Under the pieces are notes generated by a model, which saw nothing but the letters and a program-made list of their open reading frames with translations, ran no database searches and was not told the DNA's origin. Shown piece by piece: positions 23,418 to 31,811 of a stretch of DNA of 32,571 nt. The first letter of the stretch is position 1, and each line of letters opens with the position of its first letter. The stretch is taken from the NCBI GenBank assembly GCA_001515985.1, contig LOET01000091.1, forward strand, positions 1-32,571, written 5' to 3'. This stretch comes from Sphingomonadales bacterium BRH_c3 (lineage in GTDB: Bacteria > Pseudomonadota > Alphaproteobacteria > Sphingomonadales > Sphingomonadaceae). A program made the translations under genes and the position numbers.

Positions 23418-25289
23418 ATGACCGGCTTCCTGATCCTCGCCTTCCTGATCCTGGCCGCCGGGCTGGTCGCCGTACCGCTGGCAGCACGCTTTGGCCTTGG
23501 CTCGGTGCTTGGTTACCTGCTTGCGGGCATGGCCATCGCGCCGGTGCTGAGCGCGCTGAAGGTCGATGTAGAGGCGCTCCAGGTTTTTGCCGAATTTGGC
23601 GTGGTGATGATGCTGTTCATCATCGGGCTGGAGATGGAACCCCGCAAATTGTGGGAGATGCGGCGGCGGCTGGTCGGCCTTGGCGGCGGGCAGGTACTGC
23701 TTTCGGCACTGGCCATTGCCGGGACCGCCTTGCTGGCAGGCGAGCAATGGCAGACCGCCCTGGCGATCGGCATGATCCTGGCGCTCTCATCCACGGCCAT
23801 TGTGGTGCAGTCGCTGACCGAAAAGGGCCTGCTGCGAAGCGAGGGCGGGCAGGCGAGCTTCGCAGTGCTTTTGTTTCAGGACGTCGCGGTGATCCCGATC
23901 CTTGCCATTTTGCCTCTGCTGGCCCTGCCCGAAATTGCAGCGATGGCAGGAGCCGCCGCACTGAACGGGGCGCAGGCGCATGGGCCAGCGCTGGACATCA
24001 CTGGCGGGATGCCGGCGTGGCTGGGAGGGCTGGTCACACTGGGTGCCATCGGTGCAGTAGTCTTCATCGGGGCTTATCTCACCCGCCCGGTGTTTCGCTA
24101 TATTGCCAGGGCCAACCTGCGCGAGCTCTTCACCGCAACCGCGCTTGTCTTTGTCATCGGCATCGCGCTGCTCATGAGCTTGGTCGGCCTTTCGCCCGCG
24201 CTGGGTACGTTCCTTGCCGGCGTAGTGCTGGCGAATAGCGAATACCGGCACGAGCTTGAGAGCGACATCGATCCATTCAAGGGCCTGCTGCTGGGCCTGT
24301 TCTTCATCACCGTAGGCGCCGGAATCGATTTCGAACTGGCTGCGCAGGAGTGGCGCACGGTCGTGTTCTGGGCGGCTGTGGTCATCGCGGTGAAGCTGCT
24401 GGTGCTGGCGGCAGTGGCCCGCGTCGCCGGCATCCGCGAGCAAGCCGGCTGGCTATTCTCTTTCAGCCTGCCGCAAGCGGGCGAGTTTGCCTTTGTCCTG
24501 ATTGCATTCGCCGCCGCCAACTTCGTTCTCACCCGTGAACTGGCCGACATGCTGCTGCTGGTTGTCGCTCTGACTATGTTGTTCACGCCGCTGCTGTTCA
24601 TCATCTACGACAGATTCGTGGCGCGTGCCTATTGCGCGGCACAGGCCGAGCGTGCGGCGGATACGATCGACGAGGAGCATCCGATCATCATTGCCGGGCG
24701 CGGGCGCGTGGGCGGAATTGTTGACCGGATGCTCGATGCTGCGGGGCACCGCGCGACCGTGATCGACTATGACAGCGAGCATATCGAGCAACTCAAGAAA
24801 TTCGGAGTCAGGAGCTTCTACGGCGATGCAACCCGGCCTGACCTGCTCGCCAGTGCCGGGATCGAGCGGGCGAAGCTGTTGATCGTGGCACTGGATGAGC
24901 GCGAACAGATCGACAAGCTGGTGCGCTATGCCACCAGCAATTTTCCCAGGCTGCACGTGATCGCCCGGGCCAAGGATCGCGATCATGTCTATCACCTGTG
25001 GGCGATGGGCTGCCGCGATATAATCCGGGAAACCTATGACGGGGCACTGCGAATGGGGCGCTCCGCTTTCGAAGCGCTCGGGGCCGATCAGCAATCCTCG
25101 CGGGCCATGGCCGATGCCTTCCAGGAAATGGACCGCCGCTCAATGGTCGAGGTGGCCGATCTTTACCGGCTCGACATCCCGTCGTGGGAAAACGAGCCGC
25201 TGCTCGCCAGGATACGGGAATTGCGGTCGGAATGGGATCCGAAGCTGCGCGATCAGATCGACGCAATCATCAAGCGCGGACGCGAGTAG
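23418..25289 (+). CDS. CPA2 family cation:proton antiporter, KefB-like, with TrkA-N domain
   Basis: The 623-residue product combines an N-terminal Na+/H+ exchanger-type membrane domain (about 12-13 helices, residues 1-395; the core segment SSTAIVVQSLTEKG lies at about 119-132) with a cytoplasmic RCK/TrkA-N domain (about residues 415-530). The latter has a nucleotide-binding GxGxxG variant (IIAGRGRVGGIVDRML) followed by VIDYDSEHIEQLKKFG and FYGDATRPDLL. This is the plan of KefB/KefC glutathione-gated K+ efflux systems. Glutathione control here is inferred only, and no KefF/KefG partner is adjacent. It begins 23 bases after lpd. The tRNA-Ser gene faces it on the opposite strand 40 bases downstream. 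Confidence 0.9.
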   Translation: MTGFLILAFLILAAGLVAVPLAARFGLGSVLGYLLAGMAIAPVLSALKVDVEALQVFAEFGVVMMLFIIGLEMEPRKLWEMRRRLVGLGGGQVLLSALAIAGTALLAGEQWQTALAIGMILALSSTAIVVQSLTEKGLLRSEGGQASFAVLLFQDVAVIPILAILPLLALPEIAAMAGAAALNGAQAHGPALDITGGMPAWLGGLVTLGAIGAVVFIGAYLTRPVFRYIARANLRELFTATALVFVIGIALLMSLVGLSPALGTFLAGVVLANSEYRHELESDIDPFKGLLLGLFFITVGAGIDFELAAQEWRTVVFWAAVVIAVKLLVLAAVARVAGIREQAGWLFSFSLPQAGEFAFVLIAFAAANFVLTRELADMLLLVVALTMLFTPLLFIIYDRFVARAYCAAQAERAADTIDEEHPIIIAGRGRVGGIVDRMLDAAGHRATVIDYDSEHIEQLKKFGVRSFYGDATRPDLLASAGIERAKLLIVALDEREQIDKLVRYATSNFPRLHVIARAKDRDHVYHLWAMGCRDIIRETYDGALRMGRSAFEALGADQQSSRAMADAFQEMDRRSMVEVADLYRLDIPSWENEPLLARIRELRSEWDPKLRDQIDAIIKRGRE

Positions 25290-25328
25290 GGCAAGGCTTC
25301 GGACGGCTTTCCCGGTTCAGAAAAGCGA

Positions 25329-25418
25329 TGGCGGACAGGGTGGGATTCGAACCCACGGTGGGCTTTCACCCACGGCGGTTTTCAAGACCGCTGCATTCAA
25401 CCACTCTGCCACCTGTCC
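25329..25418 (-). tRNA. tRNA-Ser (anticodon UGA)
   Basis: On the - strand the sequence folds as a class II tRNA: acceptor stem GGACAGG/CCTGTCC, discriminator G (typical of serine tRNAs), a D arm containing GCAGAGTGGTTGAATGC, an anticodon stem GCGGT/ACCGC around CTTGAAA (anticodon TGA at 25382-25384), a long variable arm (GTGGGTGAAAGCCCAC), and a T arm GTGGG-TTCGAAT-CCCAC. The CCA end is encoded (25329-25331). It reads UCA and related UCN codons. No integrase or other sign of a mobile element sits at its 3' end. Confidence 0.97.
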
Positions 25419-25564
25419 GCTGGCGACGCTCGCTAGCGTGCGAATCAGTTGTTGTCACCACTGATCGTGCGCCGTTCGCAGCGCGATGAAGAATGGGTTT
25501 GCGAATTAAGGATAAGCCATCCGAGATCATGGACCGTTCATCGCCGCCATGGCAGAACGCAGTC

Positions 25565-26617
25565 ATGGCCCTGAAACCCTTCCTCTGCGCAATTGCGCTG
25601 TCCAGCCTCGCAGTGAATCCGGTGCCGGCGCAAGCGCAAGTCGCAAGCTCTGATCAGCCAGAAGATTTGGGAGAACTGTCGTTTGACGCCTATCTCCAGC
25701 TCCTGATCGCCCGCGCGCGCGCCGAAGGGGTCAGCGAAGCCACCCTCCAGCGCATGACCTCGGACCTCACGCCCAATGACCGGGTAATCCGGCTCGACCG
25801 GGCGCAGCCGGGGACGCCCACGCGCAGCGGATATCCCGCGCTGGCGCCCTATATTGCGATCCATGTCAATTCGGTGCGAATCGCGGGCGGGCGCGAGGTT
25901 TTGGCCGCCAACCGCGCCGCTCTGCTCGCAGTCGAGGCCGAATATGGCGTGCCTGCCGAAGTGGTCATCGCGATTTTCGGACACGAAACCAGCTACGGCC
26001 GCATCCGAGGGAATTTCGATCTCGCCCGCTCGCTCGCGACGCTAGCTTGGGAGGGGCGCCGCAGAGAGCTTTTCGCCAATGAATTTATTGCCTTGATGAA
26101 GGTAGCTGACAAGGGTTACGGCCGCGAGGAGCTGGTCGGTAGCTGGGCGGGCGCAATGGGCAATCCGCAATTCCTCCCTAGCATCTATCTCAAGCTGGCA
26201 AGGGATGGCGACGGGGATGGGCGCGCGAACATCTTCACCAACCGCGCCGACACTTTCGCTTCGATCGCCAACTACCTGCGCTATGCCGGTTGGCGGACAG
26301 GCCAACCATGGGGGGTGCCGGCGACCGTCGCCGATGATCTCGATATAGACGCGCTCAAGACCAGGCTGGTCGCCCCGGTCTGCCCCCGCGTCCATGAGCG
26401 GCACAGCCAATGGAAGACAGTGGCCGAATGGCGCGCATTGGGCGTTATGGCCCAGCGCATGATCGGCGATGATGTGCTGGCAACCCTGTTCCAGCCTGAC
26501 GGGCCAGGCACGCCTGCATGGCTGCTCACCTCGAACTATCGCGCGATCCTCGAATATAATTGCTCCAATTACTATGCCATGAGCGTGGGGCTGCTTGCCG
26601 ACGAGATTGCCCGCTGA
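25565..26617 (+). CDS. Lytic murein transglycosylase, MltB-like (GH103)
   Basis: The enzyme cleaves peptidoglycan between MurNAc and GlcNAc with 1,6-anhydro product formation. The 350-residue product has a signal peptide (MALKPFLCAIALSS to about residue 25, AQAQ), an SLT_2 domain with the catalytic glutamate in IFGHETSYGR (Glu141), and the family block SWAGAMGNPQFLPS (about residues 194-207). It ends soon after the catalytic domain and has no C-terminal peptidoglycan-binding domain. I chose the ATG at 25565 because it gives a clean signal peptide; the frame extends to 25493, with other ATGs, but the ribosome site is weak for all of them. A carboxypeptidase gene lies downstream, which fits a cell wall role. 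Confidence 0.9.
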   Translation: MALKPFLCAIALSSLAVNPVPAQAQVASSDQPEDLGELSFDAYLQLLIARARAEGVSEATLQRMTSDLTPNDRVIRLDRAQPGTPTRSGYPALAPYIAIHVNSVRIAGGREVLAANRAALLAVEAEYGVPAEVVIAIFGHETSYGRIRGNFDLARSLATLAWEGRRRELFANEFIALMKVADKGYGREELVGSWAGAMGNPQFLPSIYLKLARDGDGDGRANIFTNRADTFASIANYLRYAGWRTGQPWGVPATVADDLDIDALKTRLVAPVCPRVHERHSQWKTVAEWRALGVMAQRMIGDDVLATLFQPDGPGTPAWLLTSNYRAILEYNCSNYYAMSVGLLADEIAR

Positions 26618-26673
26618 AACCCGGCAAGAGCAAAGGGGATAGCCCGGGGCAAAAGCTCGCATTGACGCAGGCG

Positions 26674-26689
26674 AGTGGTTATAGCCACT
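26674..26689. promoter_or_regulatory. Near-perfect palindrome before the carboxypeptidase gene
   Basis: AGTGGTTATAGCCACT is a 16-bp inverted repeat with one imperfect (G-T) pair. It lies 21 bases before the preferred TTG start and contains a -10-like TTATAG. It could be an operator or a small hairpin in the leader; the function is unknown. Confidence 0.3.
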
Positions 26690-26710
26690 GGCATGCTTAA
26701 GGAGCGCGGA

Positions 26711-27874
26711 TTGCGGCACATTTCCTACCTGATCGCGATGCTTTGCAGTGTCGTCCTGTCAGCTGCGCAGCCAGCGAATGCGCGCGATCTCGTTCGTGCG
26801 CCACCTGCGCATGATGAAGCCGCCATCGCTATCCTGGTCGACCTCTCAAGCGGGCAGGTGCTGCACCAGCGCAATGCCGATCGCCGCTTCATGCCCGCTT
26901 CGATCACCAAAACCATGACCGCCTTCCTCGCTTTCGAAATGATCGAGGAAGGTCGCCTGAAGCTTGACCAGCGAATGCGGTTTGATCCTGCCGCGTTTCG
27001 CAAATGGGGCGGGGTCGGTTCGACCATGTTCCTGAGCGCGGGCGATGAACTTCCGGTATCAGCTCTCTTGTTCGGCATCACCACGGTTTCGGCCAATGAT
27101 GCTTCGGTGGTGCTGGCAGAAGGAACCGCGGGTTCCCTGGCGGAATGGACGCGATTGATGAATGCCAAGGCGCGCGAAATCGGGATGGTGAACAGTCACT
27201 TCGGTACCCCTAATGGTTGGCCGGACGAGGGGCGGACCTTCGTGACGGGGCGCGATCTGGCAAAATTGGGTGCCGCGCTGGTCCAGCGCCATCCGCAGCG
27301 ATACAAGCGCTTCTTCGGTCACCGCCAACTCACTTATCGCGGCATCACACAGCCCAACCATGATCCGTTTACCGGCCAAGTGCCAGGGGGTGACGGTATC
27401 AAGACGGGTTTTACCAACGAGGCTGGCTTTGGCTTCCTTGGTTCTGCCCAGCGCGATGGCCGCCGTTTGATCTTGGTGGTTGCGGGCGCTGATCGTCCGA
27501 GAGTGCGCGACAGGGCAGCTCGTGCCTATCTCGAATGGGGTTTTAAAGCGTTCGAGAGCCGCCCGCTGTTCAGGGCGGGTGAGGTGATTGAGCAAGCCCG
27601 GGTTCAAGGTGGCCAGAGCCGCAAGGTTCCTTTGCTTGCCTCGCAGGCCATCGCGGCCACGCTTCCTCTAGGGGAAAGCCCCGAAATTCGGTTGGCCGTG
27701 AGGTATAACGGGCCATTGCGCGCGCCGATCAGAAAGGGACAACATGTGGCTGACCTCGAAATATCGGTTGAGGGAATGGAGCCCTCGCGCCTTCCGCTCG
27801 CAGCTGGTGAAGATGTTGCCGAAGCCGGTGTTTTCGCGCGTGTAGTTAATGGCGTTCTGGGGTGGTTCGGATAA
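26711..27874 (+). CDS. D-alanyl-D-alanine carboxypeptidase (PBP5/6-like, DacC type)
   Basis: The enzyme removes the terminal D-Ala from peptidoglycan stem peptides in the periplasm. All three penicillin-binding motifs are visible: SxxK (ASITKTMTAF; Ser64, Lys67), SxN (SANDAS; Ser127, Asn129) and KTG (Lys231). A PBP5-type C-terminal beta domain follows, and the protein ends in a short amphipathic helix likely to lie on the membrane. The preferred start is the TTG at 26711, because AAGGAG stands exactly 6 bases before it and the signal peptide MRHISYLIAMLCSVVLSAA follows. The ATG at 26693 is an alternative with no ribosome site. The stop overlaps the tmk start as TAATG. This gene heads the tmk-holB-metG-tatD run. 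Confidence 0.92.
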   Translation: MRHISYLIAMLCSVVLSAAQPANARDLVRAPPAHDEAAIAILVDLSSGQVLHQRNADRRFMPASITKTMTAFLAFEMIEEGRLKLDQRMRFDPAAFRKWGGVGSTMFLSAGDELPVSALLFGITTVSANDASVVLAEGTAGSLAEWTRLMNAKAREIGMVNSHFGTPNGWPDEGRTFVTGRDLAKLGAALVQRHPQRYKRFFGHRQLTYRGITQPNHDPFTGQVPGGDGIKTGFTNEAGFGFLGSAQRDGRRLILVVAGADRPRVRDRAARAYLEWGFKAFESRPLFRAGEVIEQARVQGGQSRKVPLLASQAIAATLPLGESPEIRLAVRYNGPLRAPIRKGQHVADLEISVEGMEPSRLPLAAGEDVAEAGVFARVVNGVLGWFG

Positions 27875-28503
27875 TGCACGGCCGATTCATTGCTCTTGAA
27901 GGGGGCGAGGGGGCAGGCAAGTCAACCCAGGCAAAACTGCTGGTTGATGCGCTTGAGGCACGTGGGCTGAAGGTTCAACTTACGCGCGAACCGGGGGGGA
28001 CTCCCGGCGCTGAAGCGATCCGCAAGTTGCTGCTCGATCCACCCGGAGAAGGATGGGGTCCGCAGGCAGAGGCGCTGTTATTTGCCGCTGCCCGCGCAGA
28101 CCATGTTGCGCGCCGGATCCGGCCAGCACTGGAGCGCGGCGAATGGGTAATTTCGGATCGCTTTGTCGATTCAAGCCGGGCCTATCAGGGTAGCGCTGGC
28201 GCATTGGGCGATACGGCAATCACCACGCTACATGAGATCGGCAGCGGAGGGCTCCGCCCCGATCTTACTATCCTGCTCCAGGCTGATGACGAGCAGGTTG
28301 CCGCCCGGCTCGCGGCCCGGGACGGGGACAACAGCGACGCCATTGGCAGTCGCAATTCTGCCTATCACCGGGCAGTTGCGCATGCCTTCCGGCGCTATGC
28401 CGAGGAAGACCCAAAGGGTTTTGCAGTGATCGACGCCGGAGGCGATCCCGAGACCGTCCATGCGCGCATCATGGATACGCTAGCCCCGATTCTGGAGGGT
28501 TGA
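27874..28503 (+). CDS. tmk: Thymidylate kinase
   Basis: Tmk phosphorylates dTMP to dTDP for DNA synthesis. The 209-residue product has the P-loop ALEGGEGAGKSTQ (about residues 6-18), TREPGGTPGAEAIR (about 38-51), and the DR motif ISDRFVDSSRAYQG (about 92-105). The lid region reads DNSDAIGSRNSAYHRAV; relatives usually have an Arg after the Asp, here Ala. The start ATG at 27874 shares a base with the stop of the carboxypeptidase gene. An upstream in-frame GTG-type extension to 27862 is inside that gene and unlikely. The next gene, holB, begins within 6 bases of the stop, so the two replication genes are co-transcribed. Confidence 0.95.
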   Translation: MHGRFIALEGGEGAGKSTQAKLLVDALEARGLKVQLTREPGGTPGAEAIRKLLLDPPGEGWGPQAEALLFAAARADHVARRIRPALERGEWVISDRFVDSSRAYQGSAGALGDTAITTLHEIGSGGLRPDLTILLQADDEQVAARLAARDGDNSDAIGSRNSAYHRAVAHAFRRYAEEDPKGFAVIDAGGDPETVHARIMDTLAPILEG

Positions 28504-28508
28504 GGCGA

Positions 28509-29471
28509 ATGGAATGGCCCAATCACGCTACAGCCTGGGCGCAATGGCGCAATGCCATGGAAGGCGCGCGGATGCACCATGCGTGGATATTGGCAGGCAA
28601 GGCGGGCATCGGAAAGCATGACTTTGCGTTGGCGGCTGCGAGGGCGCTGGTGGCGGAGGAGGGTATTCCGCAGCCCGCCGGTCAACACCCTGATATCCTG
28701 ATCCTGACGCACCTGCCCAAAGACGACCAGGAAGAGCGCAAGCGTGACGATGGCAAGCCCTTCGAGGTGAAACGCAACATTGCCGTATCCCAGATCCGTG
28801 CGATGCAGCAGCGGCTGACTACCCGCCCAACACTTGGCGCACGGCGGGTGATCATTATCAACCCGGCAGACGACATGGAACGCAGCGCCTCGAACGCATT
28901 GTTGAAGAGCCTCGAGGAACCGCCCGTGGGCACGTTTTTTCTACTCGTCACGCACCGCCCGGCAGGTCTTCTGCCGACAATCCGATCGCGCTGCCGCATG
29001 CTGCGCTTCGCAACGCTAGGCGATGCTGAAATTGCACAGCATCTGGCAGAGGAATTCCCGGGTACCAAACCCGAACAATGTGAATTGGCCGTCAAGATGT
29101 CCGGTGGATCGCTTGTCTCTGCGCGCAATTTCCTTGAACAGGAACTTGGCGCCGTAGCGAGCGCCATGCGCCGCCTGGCCTCTCAGGGCGACCCCGGCTT
29201 TGAGCTGCGAGGTCAGCTGGCCGCAGCAATCGGGCAGCGGCCTGATCGTGACCGAATGCGTGCCGTGCTCGAGCTTGCGCGGACTACGCTGGCACAGGCA
29301 TTGCCGGATACCGATCCGCAAAGCCAGACCGCGCTGATCGAAGCACATCAGGAACTGGTGGTTCTGGCAGGGCAAGCGCCGACCTATAATTTCGATCCCG
29401 GCCTGCTGGCGGGTGAAATCGCCAGCTTGCTTGCGCGCGCTGCTGGCGCTAGCGAACCGGCCCATGGCTGA
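28509..29471 (+). CDS. holB: DNA polymerase III subunit delta'
   Basis: Delta' is part of the clamp loader that places the beta clamp on DNA. The 320-residue product has an AAA+ fold: a P-loop-like AGKAGIGKHDFA (about residues 27-38), the sensor region SNALLKSLEEPPVGTFFLLVTH (about residues 128-149), and the SRC motif PTIRSRCRM. The four zinc-binding cysteines known from E. coli delta' are not seen. I chose the ATG at 28509, with GGAGGG 9 bases upstream; an in-frame TTG at 28500 would overlap tmk. The 3' end overlaps metG by 8 bases. Confidence 0.93.
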   Translation: MEWPNHATAWAQWRNAMEGARMHHAWILAGKAGIGKHDFALAAARALVAEEGIPQPAGQHPDILILTHLPKDDQEERKRDDGKPFEVKRNIAVSQIRAMQQRLTTRPTLGARRVIIINPADDMERSASNALLKSLEEPPVGTFFLLVTHRPAGLLPTIRSRCRMLRFATLGDAEIAQHLAEEFPGTKPEQCELAVKMSGGSLVSARNFLEQELGAVASAMRRLASQGDPGFELRGQLAAAIGQRPDRDRMRAVLELARTTLAQALPDTDPQSQTALIEAHQELVVLAGQAPTYNFDPGLLAGEIASLLARAAGASEPAHG

Positions 29472-31035
29472 ACCATTCTATATCACCACCGCGATCAACT
29501 ATCCCAACGGTCGGCCGCACATCGGCCACGCCTATGAAGGGATTGCGACCGATGTGATGGCACGTTTCCAGCGTGCACGGGGGCGCGACGTGCGCTTCGT
29601 CACCGGCACCGACGAACACGGGCTCAAGATGGACCAGACCGCCCGCAAACTGAACCGGGCGACGATAGCCCTGGCTGATGAAATGTCAGGCTATTTCCGC
29701 GAAATGGCTGACAGTCTCAACCTGTCATACGATGATTTCGTGCGCACCACCGAACCGCGTCACCACGCCGCCAGCGTCGAACTCTGGCGCCGAATGGAAG
29801 CTGCGGGCGATCTCTATCTTGACCGCTATGAAGGCTGGTATTCGGTCCGTGACGAAGCCTTTTATGACGAAAGCGAGCTGATCGAGGGGGAGGGGGGCGA
29901 CAAGCTCTCGCCCCAGGGTACGCCGGTGGAGTGGACGGCGGAGGAGACATGGTTCTTCCGCCTGTCGAATTATCAGGACAAATTGCTCGCATATTATCGC
30001 GACAACCCCGATTTCATCCGCCCGGAAAGCCGCCGCAACGAAGTGATGCGCTTCGTCGAGGGCGGACTGAAGGACCTGAGCGTTTCGCGCACCAGCTTCG
30101 ACTGGGGTGTGCCGGTTCCGAATTCCGAAGGCCATGTGATGTATGTGTGGGTCGATGCGCTCACGACCTATATGACGGGCGTCGGCTTTCCCGACGCCGA
30201 TGGCGAGATGTTCCGCAAATACTGGCCCGCTAACATCCACATGATCGGTAAGGATATCGTGCGTTTCCACGCGGTTTACTGGCCGGCCTTCCTGATGAGC
30301 GCGGGCCTGCCCGTGCCCCGGCAGGTCTTCGCGCATGGCTTCCTGCTCGCGCGCGGCGGCGAGAAGATGAGCAAGAGCGCGGGCAATGTGGTCGACCCGA
30401 TGGAACTTGCCGAACGCTTCGGGGTCGACAATCTGCGCTATTTCTTCCTGCGCGAAATCGCCTTCGGGCAAGATGGCAGCTATTCGCCCGAAGCGATCGT
30501 CAATCGTGCCAATGCCGAACTGGCCAACAGCTTCGGCAATCTGGCGCAGCGAACGCTGTCGATGATCTTCAAGAATTGCGATGGCACCTTGAGCGATGCC
30601 TATACCCCTGCCGAAGCCGATCTTGCGCTCGAGAGCACCGTTCGCGATGCCTGCCGCACCGAACTACCGCGCGAATTCGAGGCGTTGAACTTCAGCGCGG
30701 GGCTTGAAGCATGGATGCGCGCGGTGTTCGCCTGCAACCAGTATGTTGACGAGCAGGCACCGTGGGCGCTGCGCAAGACCGATCCTGAGCGGATGGTAGC
30801 CGTGCTGATGACGCTGTTCCGCTGTGTCCGCCACCTCGCGATTGCTGTTCGACCGGTGGTGCCGCAATCTGCCGACCTTTTGCTCGACCAGTTGGGAATT
30901 TCGGCCGGTGAGCGTGATTTTGCCGCGCTGGATGACAATGAATGGTTCGCGCGTCTTGTCGCCAGCGGGTTCGGGCTCGAACAGCCACAGGGCGTATTCC
31001 CGCGCCTAGAATTGCCTGAAGGCGAGCCCGCCTGA
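29464..31035 (+). CDS. metG: Methionyl-tRNA synthetase
   Basis: MetRS charges initiator and elongator tRNA-Met. The 523-residue class I synthetase opens with FYITTAINYPNGRPHIGHAYE, which contains the HIGH motif. It has the tRNA/Met pocket sequences GTDEHGLKMDQTA, and KMSKS in GGEKMSKSAGNVVDP (about residues 300-314). The connective peptide (about 120-175) has no cysteines, so the zinc knuckle of E. coli MetRS is missing; there is also no C-terminal EMAP/dimerisation domain. Short, zinc-free forms of this kind are known in alphaproteobacteria. The ATG at 29464 overlaps holB by 8 bases, and the stop overlaps the tatD start by one base. Confidence 0.96.
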   Translation: MAEPFYITTAINYPNGRPHIGHAYEGIATDVMARFQRARGRDVRFVTGTDEHGLKMDQTARKLNRATIALADEMSGYFREMADSLNLSYDDFVRTTEPRHHAASVELWRRMEAAGDLYLDRYEGWYSVRDEAFYDESELIEGEGGDKLSPQGTPVEWTAEETWFFRLSNYQDKLLAYYRDNPDFIRPESRRNEVMRFVEGGLKDLSVSRTSFDWGVPVPNSEGHVMYVWVDALTTYMTGVGFPDADGEMFRKYWPANIHMIGKDIVRFHAVYWPAFLMSAGLPVPRQVFAHGFLLARGGEKMSKSAGNVVDPMELAERFGVDNLRYFFLREIAFGQDGSYSPEAIVNRANAELANSFGNLAQRTLSMIFKNCDGTLSDAYTPAEADLALESTVRDACRTELPREFEALNFSAGLEAWMRAVFACNQYVDEQAPWALRKTDPERMVAVLMTLFRCVRHLAIAVRPVVPQSADLLLDQLGISAGERDFAALDDNEWFARLVASGFGLEQPQGVFPRLELPEGEPA

Positions 31036-31811
31036 TGCTGGTCGATAGCCACTGTCACCTTGAGTACAAAGGCCTGGCCGAGGATCAGGCCGGAGTGCTG
31101 GCGCGGGCGCGCAATGCCGGGGTTGGCCAGTTCCTCAATATCTCGACCCGCCAGAGCGAATGGGCACAGATCGTTGCCACAGCCGAGCGCGAAAGTGATG
31201 TCTGGGCCAGCGTCGGGATCCATCCGCACGAGGCAGACCAGCACGCCGATCTGGGGCGTGACGCGTTGCTTGCCGCGAGCGAGAACCCGCGGGTGATCGG
31301 CATCGGCGAAACCGGGCTCGACTATTATTACGACCATTCGGACCGCGCGACGCAGCGCGAATTATTCCGCATGCATATCACGGTCTCGCGCGAGACCGGA
31401 CTGCCATTGATCATCCACACTCGCGACGCAGAAGCGGATACGCTGGAAATCCTCGAAGACGAGCTGGGGAAGGGTGCCTTCCCCGCGCTGATCCATTGTT
31501 TCACTGCCTCCGCCGCATTCGGCAATCGCGTGCTCGAAATGGGGCTCACCATCTCTCTTTCGGGCATTGTCACCTTCAAGAATGCCCGCGAGCTACATGA
31601 AATAGCGCGTGAAATTCCGCAAAACAGGCTTCTTGTGGAAACTGACAGCCCATTCCTGGCGCCAGTGCCGCATCGCGGCAAGCCGTGTGAACCGGCCTTC
31701 GTTGCCAATACAGCTCAATTTCTGGCTGATCTGCGCGGCGAGGAATTCGAAGCTCTGGCCGACTATACGACCGCGAATTTCCGCAAGTTATTCAGCAAGG
31801 CGGCGTTTTGA
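31035..31811 (+). CDS. TatD family metal-dependent hydrolase (DNase)
   Basis: TatD proteins are metal-dependent (beta/alpha)8 nucleases with 3'-5' exonuclease activity in characterised members. The 258-residue product carries the metal ligands in order: DSHCHLEY near the N-terminus, GIHPHEAD, IGETGLDYYYD, LIIHTRDAE, LIHCFTAS and LLVETDSPFLAP. The YcfH-like subfamily neighbouring metG is a common arrangement in bacteria. The ATG at 31035 overlaps the metG stop (TGATG), and the stop overlaps the next gene's TTG start, so the gene is embedded in the operon. The exact substrate is not known. Confidence 0.93.
   Translation: MLVDSHCHLEYKGLAEDQAGVLARARNAGVGQFLNISTRQSEWAQIVATAERESDVWASVGIHPHEADQHADLGRDALLAASENPRVIGIGETGLDYYYDHSDRATQRELFRMHITVSRETGLPLIIHTRDAEADTLEILEDELGKGAFPALIHCFTASAAFGNRVLEMGLTISLSGIVTFKNARELHEIAREIPQNRLLVETDSPFLAPVPHRGKPCEPAFVANTAQFLADLRGEEFEALADYTTANFRKLFSKAAF

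Noticed and set aside
22144-23487. 447-codon open frame opposite lpd
   Set aside because: Antisense shadow of a certain gene in high-GC DNA.
25329-25418. tRNA-Ser as a phage or island attachment site
   Set aside because: No integrase, no direct repeat of the tRNA 3' end and no composition change were seen nearby.
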